A DNA stretch of 15,486 bases from DASZZY01 sp036260395 (GTDB lineage Bacteria > Actinomycetota > UBA4738 > CALAEC01): positions 1-15,486 of the forward strand of contig DASZZY010000123.1 in the NCBI GenBank assembly GCA_036260395.1. Direction: 5' to 3'. The translations under genes were made by a program, and so were the position numbers. Under the pieces are notes generated by a model. That model had not been told where the DNA came from. It saw nothing but the letters and a program-made list of their open reading frames with translations, and did no database searches. Each line of letters begins with the position of its first letter. Positions within the stretch are counted from its first letter, which is position 1. Shown piece after piece: positions 5,979 through 13,870 of this stretch.

Positions 5979-7103
5979 ATGGCCGATCCCGGACGCTTGC
6001 CGCCAAGCCGCATCGACGGGTGGGCGGCGAGCGCGGTCCGGGCCCAGGGCGCGGCGTCGCTCGGCCGAGCCGTCGCCGTCGTGGCCGTCCTGCTGGCGGC
6101 CTCGTGGCTCGTCAGTTACCTGCTCGGCGGTGCCGGCCGGGTCCCGCCGCACTGGTTCTACGTCCCGGTCCTGGTGGCCGCTGCCCGTTTCGGCCGGCCC
6201 GGCGCCGCGATCACCGCCGTGGTGGCCGGCCTCCTGTCCGGCCCGCTGCTCCCGCTCGACGTCTCCACTGGGACGCCGCAGCAGCTCCTGGACTGGTCGG
6301 GCCGCCTCGCGTTCTTCCTGGCGATCGGATTCGTGATGGGCACCATCGTGGTCCGGTTGCGGACATCGCTCGCGAGAGAGGTCGCCCTGGCGCAGGAGGA
6401 GCGAGACCTCGCGTCCCGCAAGGCGGCCTTCATCGGGACGATCTCGCACGAGCTCCGTACCCCGCTCACGGTCGTCCAGGGGGTGTCGAAGACGCTGGAG
6501 CAGCAGGGGTGGGTGGCCGAGCCCGGGCGTCCGCTGCTGGAGAGCCTCCACCGGGCGAATGAGCGCCTCATGGACATCGTCATCGCGGTCCTGACGGCGG
6601 TCGAGGGGCGCCGCGGCCGCTCCCGGCCGGTGGACGTCCACGCCGTCTGTGACGACATCGCCCGGGGCCTCGAGCGCCTCGGTGCCGCGTCGCGCGTCCG
6701 GCTGGCCGGCGAGCCGGAGCGGGCCGTCGTCGTGTCGGACCCCGAGCTCGTGAAGCAGGCGCTCCGGCACCTAATCGAGAACGCGCTGAAGTTCTCGCCG
6801 CCCGACGAGCCGGTCACCATCGACGTCACGCGGAACGGGCACGGCGTCGAGGTCCGCGTTCAGGACAGGGGGCCGGGGGTGGATCCGAGGTTCCTCCGGC
6901 GCGCGTTCGACCCCTTCACCCAGGCGGACGCCGCCACCACGCGGCGGCATGGAGGCCTGGGGATCGGGCTGTTCGTGAGCCGCCATCTGGTGGAGACCAT
7001 CGGTGGTAGCGTCGACCTCCTCCCACACGCGCACGGCGGGACGGTGGCCGTAGTGCGGATCCCGGACCTCCAGGAGCGGCAGGCCGACGCCGCCGCCTCC
7101 TAG
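5979..7103 (+). CDS. Membrane sensor histidine kinase
   Basis: A 374-residue sensor kinase of a two-component system. Three or four hydrophobic segments occupy about 28-50, 57-93 and 105-125. The paired short helices resemble the KdpD-type DUF4118 membrane region, though this is tentative. A short linker (about 126-150) leads to the HisKA dimerisation helix with SHELRTPL and phospho-acceptor His157. The HATPase domain has the N box with Asn268 in IENALKF, the G1 box DRGPGVD, the F box FDPFTQ and the G2 box GGLGIGLF. All catalytic motifs are intact. There is no extracellular sensing loop of any size, so it probably senses within the membrane or through a partner. No response regulator gene lies in this window. 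GAGGG sits only 1 base before ATG 5979, so the start is less certain than the gene. Confidence 0.9.
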   Translation: MADPGRLPPSRIDGWAASAVRAQGAASLGRAVAVVAVLLAASWLVSYLLGGAGRVPPHWFYVPVLVAAARFGRPGAAITAVVAGLLSGPLLPLDVSTGTPQQLLDWSGRLAFFLAIGFVMGTIVVRLRTSLAREVALAQEERDLASRKAAFIGTISHELRTPLTVVQGVSKTLEQQGWVAEPGRPLLESLHRANERLMDIVIAVLTAVEGRRGRSRPVDVHAVCDDIARGLERLGAASRVRLAGEPERAVVVSDPELVKQALRHLIENALKFSPPDEPVTIDVTRNGHGVEVRVQDRGPGVDPRFLRRAFDPFTQADAATTRRHGGLGIGLFVSRHLVETIGGSVDLLPHAHGGTVAVVRIPDLQERQADAAAS

Positions 7104-7137
7104 CGCGGCGGCGAGGCGGATCGCCCACCGAACCGGC

Positions 7138-7186
7138 TAGGCTGCCCTCCACGATCGGGCACCGCGATGATCGAGGAGGTGACACC
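7138..7186 (+). promoter_or_regulatory. Possible -10 box and strong RBS of the glycosyltransferase operon
   Basis: TAGGCT at 7138-7143 resembles the TANNNT -10 element common in high-GC Gram-positive promoters; no -35 box is visible at the right distance. Just before the GTG start at 7187 is AGGAGGTGA, an almost full anti-Shine-Dalgarno match and the strongest ribosome binding site in the window. This supports GTG 7187 as the first codon of the operon. Confidence 0.35.
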
Positions 7187-7576
7187 GTGCCCCACCCACT
7201 GATCTCCCTCGACACCTCCCGGATCCACCGGGGAAGGGCCGGCGACCTGAAGGCGGCGATGGAGGACCTGGCCGCCTTCGTCGACGAGAACGAACCGGAG
7301 GCGATCGCCTACCACGTGTACCTCGACGAGAGCGCCTCCCGCGTCTCCGTCCTGCAGGTTCATCCCGACGCCGCCTCCATGGAGTTCCACATGCGGGTGG
7401 CGGCCTCCGCCTTCCCGAGGTTCTCGGAGCTGCTCACCCTGTCGAGCATCGACATCTACGGGGAACCGAGCGGCGAGCTGCTCGCCGAGATGCGCCGGAA
7501 GGCACGGATGCTGGGGGACGCCCCGCTCCAGGTCCACCGGCTGCACGCCGGCTTCTCCCGCCTGGCCACCCGGTGA
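7187..7576 (+). CDS. ABM-like dimeric alpha/beta-barrel protein (putative monooxygenase)
   Basis: A 129-residue protein resembling the antibiotic biosynthesis monooxygenase/quinol monooxygenase superfamily of small ferredoxin-like barrels. The pattern fits: strand (LISLDTSRIHRG), helix (LKAAMEDLAAFVDEN), strand (AIAYHVYLDE), strand (RVSVLQVHPDAASMEFHM), helix (FPRFSELLTL), strand (SIDIYGEPS). The HPDAASMEFHM piece corresponds to the common H-x-S-x-E-x-H region of these proteins. They act without metal or cofactor on quinols or phenolics, or have no enzyme activity at all. It begins the glycosyltransferase operon and its stop overlaps the next start by 4 bases (GTGA). Why such a protein heads a glycan operon is not clear; it may be only a co-transcribed neighbour. 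Confidence 0.65.
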   Translation: MPHPLISLDTSRIHRGRAGDLKAAMEDLAAFVDENEPEAIAYHVYLDESASRVSVLQVHPDAASMEFHMRVAASAFPRFSELLTLSSIDIYGEPSGELLAEMRRKARMLGDAPLQVHRLHAGFSRLATR

Positions 7577-8787
7577 GGCAGGACGGACCCGGCACCCTTT
7601 CGGTGCTGCGGATCTGCTCGGTGTTCGAGCCGCCGGGGACGCTCCGCCTGGCGGACGTGTCGCGGTTCGATCCGATCGGCGGCATGCAGAACCACACCGC
7701 CGCGCTCACCAGGGCGCTGGATCGCAGGGGGGTCCGCCAGACGGTGATCACGGCCCGTCCTGCCGGTGCCCCGCGGCGGGAGCGGATGGGCGCAGCCGCC
7801 GAGGTGATCCGGCTGGGGTGGCCGATCCGCCGGCTCCGCCAGCTCTATTCGGTGCCGGCCGTGGCGGAGGTCCGGCGCCCCCGGCCGGTCGACCTCGTCC
7901 ACGTCCACCTCGGCGAGGACCTGGCGGTCGTCCCGCTCGGGGTGATGGCGATGCGGGCGCACGCCGCGCCGATGATCATGACGATCCACTGCAGCCTCGC
8001 TCACACGTTCGTCGGGTCAGGGCTCCGGGGGCTGGCGCTCCGAACCATCGGCGGCCGGCTCGAGCGGGCGGGGGTCCGGCGGGCGGCGGGCGTCATCTGC
8101 CTGACCGCGGCGACCGCCGAGCTCGTGCGGCGGGCGCGGCCGGGCGGCGTCTCGGTCATCCCCTCGGGGATCGAGCGGCGGCTCTTCGGGGCGCCTCACC
8201 CGGATCCCGTGCCGGATGCGCCGCGTCCTCGGGTGCTCTACGCCGGGCGACTCGCGGCCCAGAAGGGCGTCGCGCGGCTCGTGGAGGCGTTCTCCCGCCT
8301 CCGATCGCCCGCCACGCTGCTCCTCGTCGGCGACGGCCCCGAGCGCCCGGCCATCGAGCGCCGGATCCGGGCACGCCGCCTCGCCGACCGGGTGCGGATC
8401 ACGGGATTCGTCCACCACCGCGACGTCCCCTCCTACCTGGCGAACGCCGACGTGCTGGTGCTCCCGTCGGTGTACGAGGAGCTCGGCTCGATCCTGGTCG
8501 AGGCCATGGCGGCCGGCGTCCCGGTTGTGGCCAGCGCCGTCGGGGGTATCCCCTTCCTGGTGCGCCACGGCGAGAACGGGCTGCTGTGGGACTCGGACGA
8601 TACAGCGTCGCTGGCCGAGGCGATCGACCGGGTCGTGGCCGACGGTGCGCTCCGGCGACGCCTGCGGCGGGGCGGACGGGCCACCGCGGCGGCGCACGAC
8701 TGGGACTCGCTGGCCGACCGGGTGCTGGAGGTGTACGAGGCGAGCGTCCGTGGCGCTCCGTCGAGGCGGGCGGCGGCTGCCGGATGA
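7573..8787 (+). CDS. Family 4 glycosyltransferase (GT-B fold)
   Basis: A 404-residue retaining glycosyltransferase that would move a sugar from a nucleotide-sugar donor. The N-terminal acceptor domain starts at LRICSVFEP and has the glycine loop GGMQNHTAALTRAL. The domain junction has VIPSGIE. The donor domain shows RVLYAGRLAAQKGVARLVEAF, LLLVGDGPER and the catalytic-type EX7E motif at Glu302-Glu310 (YEELGSILVEAMAAG), followed by GVPVVAS and HGENGLL. All parts of a GT4 enzyme are present. No signal peptide or membrane helix is seen, so it acts at the cytoplasmic face. GTG 7573 overlaps the ABM stop; GTG 7603 is an alternative closer to the first strand. It shares a 4-base overlap with the following GT4. 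Confidence 0.92.
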   Translation: MRQDGPGTLSVLRICSVFEPPGTLRLADVSRFDPIGGMQNHTAALTRALDRRGVRQTVITARPAGAPRRERMGAAAEVIRLGWPIRRLRQLYSVPAVAEVRRPRPVDLVHVHLGEDLAVVPLGVMAMRAHAAPMIMTIHCSLAHTFVGSGLRGLALRTIGGRLERAGVRRAAGVICLTAATAELVRRARPGGVSVIPSGIERRLFGAPHPDPVPDAPRPRVLYAGRLAAQKGVARLVEAFSRLRSPATLLLVGDGPERPAIERRIRARRLADRVRITGFVHHRDVPSYLANADVLVLPSVYEELGSILVEAMAAGVPVVASAVGGIPFLVRHGENGLLWDSDDTASLAEAIDRVVADGALRRRLRRGGRATAAAHDWDSLADRVLEVYEASVRGAPSRRAAAAG

Positions 8788-9920
8788 GGGTCCTCCTCGT
8801 CAACAACGGCTCGCCGGTCGTGGGCGGCGCCGAGGTCGTGGTCGGCGAGACGGCGCGGCTCCTCCGGGGCGCCGGGCACGAGCCGGTCGCCTTCGGGCTC
8901 GAGTCGCCGTCCCGCCCGCGCGTGTACTCGATCGCCGCCCGCCGCTCCGTGGAACGGCTGGTCCGCCGCGTCGCGCCCGATGTGGCGCACGTGCACAACG
9001 CCTACGAGGGACTCACGCTCTCGGTGATCGACGGCCTGTCGCGGCTCGGCGTCCCGGTGGTCATGACGCTCCACGACTACCGGGCGGTCTGCCCGAACGG
9101 CTACCTGCTGGCTCGCGACGGTCCGTGCCTCCGGTGCCCGGCCGCCGGCTCCACGTTCCCCGCCGTCGCTCACCGGTGCGTCCGCGGCTCGGTGATCCGC
9201 TCGGCCGTCGCCGCCGCCGAGTGCGGGCTGAACCGCCGGCGCGGGCGGTACGGCGTGCCGCGGGTGCTCATCGCCCCGAGCCGGTTCCTCCAACGGGTGA
9301 TGTCCGAGGCGGGGCTGCCACCCGAGCGCATCCGCGTGGTCCCCAACCCCGTCGCCGTGCCGACGTCCCGACGCGTGCTCCCCGAACGCCCCCGGTTCCT
9401 GTTCGCCGGTCGCCTGGTCGAGCAGAAGGGGCTCGACGTCCTGCTCGACGCCAGCTCGATGCTCGATCCGGGATCGACGGTGGTGATCTGTGGCACCGGC
9501 CGCCTGGAGCGGCACGTCCGAGAGCGGGTCACCACCGAGCGCCTCCCGGTCGAGCTGCGAGGCCATGTGGCTCGATCCGACGTCGCGGATGAGCTGCGGG
9601 GGGCCACGGCGGCGGTCGTCCCGTCGCTGTGGTTCGAGAACGCGCCGCTGGCGGTGCTCGAGGCGGCCGCCTCCGGAGTGGCGGTGGTCGCTAGCCGGAC
9701 GGGGGCGCTCCCCGAGCTCGTGGCGCACGGGGTGACCGGCGTGCTCGTCCGCCGGGGGGAGGCGGCGGCCCTGGCCGCCGCCCTGAACGACCTCGGATGC
9801 TCGCCGCACCGGGCCGCGGAGCTCGGGCGCCGAGGACGGGAGCGCGTCCGGCGGCGGAACGACCCGGGGCGCTACCTCAGCGCCCTCCTCGACACCTACG
9901 ATGAGGCCGTTGCCGCCTGA
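8784..9920 (+). CDS. Family 4 glycosyltransferase with cysteine cluster
   Basis: A 378-residue GT4 enzyme. The start ATG 8784 overlaps the upstream stop in an ATGA, giving MRVLLVNNGSPVVGGAE with the donor-side glycine loop. HVHNAYEG and LHDYRAVCPNG follow. A set of four cysteines (CPNG, CLRC, HRCVRGS) spans about residues 97-131; this pattern is common in one GT4 subgroup and may bind a structural metal. The donor domain shows FLFAGRLVEQKGLDVLL, VVICGTG and the EX7E motif at Glu285-Glu293 (FENAPLAVLEAAASG), then HGVTGVLV. The size and motifs are complete. It is more distant from the preceding GT4 than a tandem duplication would suggest, so the two probably add different sugars. Confidence 0.92.
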   Translation: MRVLLVNNGSPVVGGAEVVVGETARLLRGAGHEPVAFGLESPSRPRVYSIAARRSVERLVRRVAPDVAHVHNAYEGLTLSVIDGLSRLGVPVVMTLHDYRAVCPNGYLLARDGPCLRCPAAGSTFPAVAHRCVRGSVIRSAVAAAECGLNRRRGRYGVPRVLIAPSRFLQRVMSEAGLPPERIRVVPNPVAVPTSRRVLPERPRFLFAGRLVEQKGLDVLLDASSMLDPGSTVVICGTGRLERHVRERVTTERLPVELRGHVARSDVADELRGATAAVVPSLWFENAPLAVLEAAASGVAVVASRTGALPELVAHGVTGVLVRRGEAAALAAALNDLGCSPHRAAELGRRGRERVRRRNDPGRYLSALLDTYDEAVAA

Positions 9921-10800
9921 GCCCGCTCGATCGGAGGCCGGCGCGGCCTCCTCCCGGGCCGCCGTGCTCCGGCTCGGCGACCGGGGGTACGACATCTCGC
10001 ATCGGGCCGTGGTGGTGGGGATCCTCAACCGGACCCGCGATTCCTTCTACGACGGCGACGCCTACTTCGAGCTCGACGCCCTCCTCCGCCACGCCGAGCG
10101 CCTCGTCGACGACGGCGCCGACGTCCTGGAGGTCGGCGCCCGGGCCGCCGGCGTGGGCGTCTACGACGTGCCGGAGCAGGAGGAGATCGACCTGGCCGCC
10201 TCGACGCTGTCGGAGCTGGCGGCCAGGTTCGACGTGGCGCTGGGCGTCGATACCCGCCGCTCGTCGGTGGCCCGCGCGGCCTTCGGGGTCGGCGCGGTCA
10301 TCGGCAACGACATGAGCGGGTTCACGGACCCGGGTTACCTCCCCGCGGCCGCCGCCGCCGGGGCCGCCGTGGTCGCCACCCACACCCGGCTGCCCCCGGG
10401 GGTCCCGGACCCCGAGCCCGAGTACCGCGACGTCGTGGAGGATGTCGTCGAGGCGGTCGCGGGCCTCGGGCGGCGGGCCGAGGAAGCCGGCGTCGCGCCG
10501 GACCGCGTGATCGTCGATCCCGGGCTCGATCTCGGCAAGACGTGGCGGCAGTCGCTGGAGCTGCTGGCGGCGTTCGACCGGTTCGCGGCGCTGGGCTACC
10601 CGCTGCTCCTCGGGGCGTCCAACAAGATCTTCCTGGGGCGGGCGCTGGGGCTGGAGGTCGAACAGCGGACGTTCGCCACCGTCGCGGCCTGTAGCTACGG
10701 GGTCGAGCGAGGCGCGCGAGTCCTCCGGGTCCACGACGCACGGGGCGCCCGCCACGCCGCGGACCTCTACGCGGCGCTGGCGACGGCCGGCTCGGAGTGA
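9901..10800 (+). CDS. FolP2-like dihydropteroate synthase paralogue (probably not a folate enzyme)
   Basis: A 299-residue TIM-barrel protein of the pterin-binding family. Residues that bind pterin in true DHPS are kept: Asn43 in ILNRTRDSF, Asp117 in GVDTRR, Asn136 in GNDMSG, Asp206 in VDPGLDLGKT, Lys242 in SNKIF and Arg276/His278 in LRVHD. The p-aminobenzoate and pyrophosphate loop, GGESTRPG in DHPS, is instead GARAAGVG (79-86). SNK replaces SRK, and THTRL replaces MHMRG. This pattern, and NRTxDSFYD, is that of mycobacterial FolP2, which is reported not to have DHPS activity and is encoded next to the glycosyltransferase GpgS. Here the gene overlaps a GT4 gene by 20 bases and the GT2 gene by 4. 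A GTG at 9964 could be the true start, as the first 20 residues are low-complexity. A role in glycan synthesis is inferred from context. Confidence 0.85.
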   Translation: MRPLPPEPARSEAGAASSRAAVLRLGDRGYDISHRAVVVGILNRTRDSFYDGDAYFELDALLRHAERLVDDGADVLEVGARAAGVGVYDVPEQEEIDLAASTLSELAARFDVALGVDTRRSSVARAAFGVGAVIGNDMSGFTDPGYLPAAAAAGAAVVATHTRLPPGVPDPEPEYRDVVEDVVEAVAGLGRRAEEAGVAPDRVIVDPGLDLGKTWRQSLELLAAFDRFAALGYPLLLGASNKIFLGRALGLEVEQRTFATVAACSYGVERGARVLRVHDARGARHAADLYAALATAGSE

Positions 10801-12632
10801 GCGCCGCGGCGCCCGTCGTGTCGGTGATCATGCCGACGTTCCGTCAGGCGGAACTCCTCCCCCGGGCCGTCGCGAGCCTGATGCGCCAGACGCTCTCCGC
10901 GTGGACGCTCACGATCGTCGACGACGGATCGCCGGACGAGACCGCGGCGGTGGCGGCACGCTTCCTGCGGGACCCCCGCGTCCGCTACGTCCGCCTCCGG
11001 GAGAACCAGGGGCTGGGAGCGGCGGCCAACACGGGCCTCCGGCACGCCACCGCGCCGTTCGTCGCCTACCTGCCCTCCGACGACGTGTACGACCCCGAGC
11101 ATCTGGCATCGCTGCTCGAGGCGGCCGGCTCGCGACCGGCAGCCATGGCGGTCTCCGGCGTCCGCTACGGGGGGCGATCGTCGCTCGGGGCGCCGGAGGG
11201 GTTCCCGCTGCAGCTCGCGCAGGTCCTCCATCGGCGGACCGCCGACCGGTGGATCGAGCGCCGCGTCCTCGAGTCCGACGACCTCGACCGCCTCTTCTGG
11301 TCGCGGCTGGCGCGGCGAGGCCCCGTGGTGAGGACCGGGCGGGTGACCTGCGAATGGAGCCAGCATGCCGGCCAGCGCACCCGGGCCATCCGGGAGTCGC
11401 TCGACGGCGGGCTGAACACGTTCCGGGCGCGGTATGGCGTGCGGACCCCGCTCCGGTTCCACTCCAGCGACGGCTGGCCGGTCGACGAGGAGGCGCTGTA
11501 CGCGCGGTTCCGCTCCCGCCCGCCCCCCACCGGTGCGGGCGGCCTCCGCATCCTCCTGGTCGGCGAGCTGGGGTTCCACCCCGAGCGCATCCTGGCGTTC
11601 GAGGAGCTCGGGCACCGCCTGTTCGGGCTGTGGATCGACGACCCCCTGGGGCCCCAGACGGTGGGCCCGCTCCCCTTCGCCCATGTCGCGGACCTCCGCC
11701 GGCGGGCCTGGCGCGACGACGTGCGGCGGATCCGCCCCGACGTGATCTACGCGCTCCTCGGGTGGCGGGCGGTCCCGCTCGTCCACGAGGTGGTGACGGC
11801 GAACACCGGCATCCCCGTCGTGTGGCACTTCAAGGAGGCGCCCCAGCGGTGCGCGGCCCGGGGAACGTGGGGGATGCTCGCCGAGATCGAGTCCCGGGCG
11901 GACGCCGTCGTCCATGCCAGCGCGCTGGAGCGGGAGTGGATCGAGGCCGCCATCCCGGGCGCCTGCCGAGCGCCGGGCCGTTCGCTGGTCCTCGACGGCG
12001 AGCTGGTGAAGCGGGAGTGGCTCGATGGCCGACCCGCGAGGAGGCTGTCCCAGGAGGACGGGGAGGTCCACACGGTGGTCCTCGGCCGCCCGCTCGGGCT
12101 GGATCCCGAGGTGGTGGGCGCACTGGGGGAGGCGGGCGTCCACCTGCACCTGCACGGCCTCGTCCGAGCCCCCGGCCCGGGGGGCGAGTGGCGCTCCTGG
12201 CTGGGCCGGGCCCGTCGCGCCTCGCCGGGCCGCGTGCACGTCCACCCCCACGTCGATCAGCGGGGATGGGTGCGGGACCTGTCGCGGTACGACGCCGCCT
12301 GGCTCCACCGCTTCCGGAGCGAGAACGGCGGCGACCTGGCCGCGGCCACCTGGGACGATCTCAACCTCCCCGGCAGGATCCCCGCGCTCGTGGCGGCCGG
12401 GCTGCCCCTGCTCCAGCGGGAGACGCCCGGGGCGCTGGTGGCCACGCAGGACCTGGTCCGCGAACGCGGCATCGGGTTGCTGTACCGGGACACCGACGAC
12501 CTCTGCGCCACGCTCGGCGACCCGGGAGCCCTGGAGGCCGCTCGCCGGGCAACGTGGGCGCAGCGCGAGGACTTCACGTTCGACGCCCATGCCCCCCGGC
12601 TCGTGGACCTGTTCCGGTCGGTGGCGCGATGA
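10797..12632 (+). CDS. GT2 glycosyltransferase fused to a GT-B-like domain
   Basis: A 611-residue two-domain protein. Residues 7-230 form a GT-A family 2 domain: VSVIMPTFRQAELL, the nucleotide-binding VDDGSPD (Asp42, Asp43), LRENQGLGAAANTGL and the metal-binding Ser94-Asp95-Asp96 in YLPSDDVYD. Residues from about 245 begin a second Rossmann-type unit (LRILLVGELGFHPERIL) and continue with IRPDVIYALLGW, PVVWHFKEAP, VHASALEREWIE and VHVHPHVDQRGWVRDL, a GT4-like GT-B layout. In its donor half the usual EX7E glutamate is not evident: the spot reads GRIPALVAAGLP. The second domain may therefore be inactive or act differently. The start GTG 10797 overlaps the DHPS-like stop (GTGA), and the end overlaps the GT9 start (ATGA). 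One protein could add two successive sugars or use one domain for acceptor binding. Confidence 0.85.
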   Translation: MSAAAPVVSVIMPTFRQAELLPRAVASLMRQTLSAWTLTIVDDGSPDETAAVAARFLRDPRVRYVRLRENQGLGAAANTGLRHATAPFVAYLPSDDVYDPEHLASLLEAAGSRPAAMAVSGVRYGGRSSLGAPEGFPLQLAQVLHRRTADRWIERRVLESDDLDRLFWSRLARRGPVVRTGRVTCEWSQHAGQRTRAIRESLDGGLNTFRARYGVRTPLRFHSSDGWPVDEEALYARFRSRPPPTGAGGLRILLVGELGFHPERILAFEELGHRLFGLWIDDPLGPQTVGPLPFAHVADLRRRAWRDDVRRIRPDVIYALLGWRAVPLVHEVVTANTGIPVVWHFKEAPQRCAARGTWGMLAEIESRADAVVHASALEREWIEAAIPGACRAPGRSLVLDGELVKREWLDGRPARRLSQEDGEVHTVVLGRPLGLDPEVVGALGEAGVHLHLHGLVRAPGPGGEWRSWLGRARRASPGRVHVHPHVDQRGWVRDLSRYDAAWLHRFRSENGGDLAAATWDDLNLPGRIPALVAAGLPLLQRETPGALVATQDLVRERGIGLLYRDTDDLCATLGDPGALEAARRATWAQREDFTFDAHAPRLVDLFRSVAR

Positions 12633-13870
12633 GGGACGCGGCGATCTCGGGTCGGGCCGTGGCGCCGCTGGCCGACCCGTCGGTCCGTACGGTGGCGCTC
12701 GTCCGGCTGCGGGTGGGGCTGGGCGACCTGCTGGCATCGGGCCCCGCGATGCGGGCGCTGCGGTCCTCTCGTCCGGACCTCCACGTCGCGGTGGTCACGT
12801 GGGAGGAGATGCGGCCGGTCCTCGACCGGATGGCGGCCTCCGTCGACGAGCTCATCCCGTTCCCGGGGTACCCGGGCATCCCGGAGCGTCCCGTGGACCG
12901 CGACGGCGTCGAGCCCTTCTTCGAGGCCATGCGGGCCCGGCGCTTCGACCTGGCCGTGCAGATGTACGGGGCGCTCCCGGCGGCGAACGAGGTGACCGAG
13001 CGGCTCGGCGCCCGCCTCACCGGCGGGTTCTACACGCCGGGCGCCTATCGGCCCGTCGATCGCCGGCTCCACGTCGCATATCCGGAGCACCTGCACGAGG
13101 TCCACCGGCACCTGGCGCTGGTCCGGGCCCTGGGAGCGACTGGCGGCTCCGAGCGGATGCAGTTCCCGGTGTACCCGGCGGACCGGGCCGAAGCCGACGC
13201 GGCCCTGGCGGGCCAGGGCGTCCGCGGCCCCTATGCCGTCGTCCACCCGGGCGCCACCGCGGCGTCCCGGAGGTGGCCGCCGGAGCGGTTCGCGGCCGTC
13301 GCTGACCACCTCGCGGACCGCGGCCTCGGCGTGGTGATCACCGGCGTGCGCGGCGAGGAGGGGCTGGTCCGGTCCGTGGCCGGGGCCATGCGCGCGCCCG
13401 CCGTCGACCTCTGCGGCCGGACGTCGCTGGGCGGATTCGCCGCGCTCCTGGACGGGGCCGCGGTGCTGGTCGGGAACGAGAGCGGCCCGGCGCAGCTCGC
13501 CGCGGCGCTGGGTATCCCGAGCGTGACGCTGTTCTTCGCCGGCGATCCGCGGCGGTGGGCCCCGCTCGACCGCCGCCGCCACGCCGCGCTGTCCGCATCG
13601 GTCGACTGCCGGCCGTGCGGGCTGCTCGAGTGCCCGATCGACTTCCGGTGCGCCCATCGGCTGTCGGTGGACGAGGTGCTCGCCGCCGTGGGGACGGTCC
13701 TGGGCGAGCAAGCGCGCGGGGATCGCATGGACACGGGCGGAACCGACCTCCGCCGCGTGCGTCCGGCCCCGTCGGGGCCCGGGGCCGGGCCGCTCAGAGG
13801 CTCGGCAGGATCCGGTCCGCGTAGAAGCGGAAGAACCCCTCCTGGTCGGGGCCGATCTGGTGGACGGTGA
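12629..13870 (+). CDS. Family 9 glycosyltransferase (heptosyltransferase-like)
   Basis: A 413-residue GT-B enzyme of the ADP-heptose:LPS heptosyltransferase family. VALVRLRVGLGDLLASGPAMRAL is the acceptor-domain start. YAVVHPGATAASRRWPPERFAAVADHLADRG and VVITG, then GNESGPAQLAAALGIPSVTLF, are the donor-domain signatures. The cysteine group DCRPCGLLECPIDFRC near 330-345 followed by LSVDEVLAAV is the usual C-terminal end. About 40 more residues, rich in Gly, Pro and Arg, follow and look like read-through: the true domain end is near 13710 and the stop is at 13870. Because of this the 3' end runs 77 bases into the convergent LLM gene. In organisms without LPS such GT9 enzymes serve other glycans, so a heptose donor is not implied. 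It is the last gene of the operon. Confidence 0.9.
   Translation: MRDAAISGRAVAPLADPSVRTVALVRLRVGLGDLLASGPAMRALRSSRPDLHVAVVTWEEMRPVLDRMAASVDELIPFPGYPGIPERPVDRDGVEPFFEAMRARRFDLAVQMYGALPAANEVTERLGARLTGGFYTPGAYRPVDRRLHVAYPEHLHEVHRHLALVRALGATGGSERMQFPVYPADRAEADAALAGQGVRGPYAVVHPGATAASRRWPPERFAAVADHLADRGLGVVITGVRGEEGLVRSVAGAMRAPAVDLCGRTSLGGFAALLDGAAVLVGNESGPAQLAAALGIPSVTLFFAGDPRRWAPLDRRRHAALSASVDCRPCGLLECPIDFRCAHRLSVDEVLAAVGTVLGEQARGDRMDTGGTDLRRVRPAPSGPGAGPLRGSAGSGPRRSGRTPPGRGRSGGR

Noticed and set aside
7089..7112. Hairpin GCCGCCG / CGGCGGC at the histidine kinase stop codon as a terminator
   Set aside because: The 7-base stem encloses the stop codon and has no T-tract. Such GC runs are common by chance in this DNA.
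10901..12628. Long rightward frame upstream of the GT9 gene within the GT2 gene
   Set aside because: Its product is Gly/Arg/Pro-rich with no motifs, while the overlapping frame encodes the clear GT2/GT-B protein. GT9 motifs begin only after ATG 12629.
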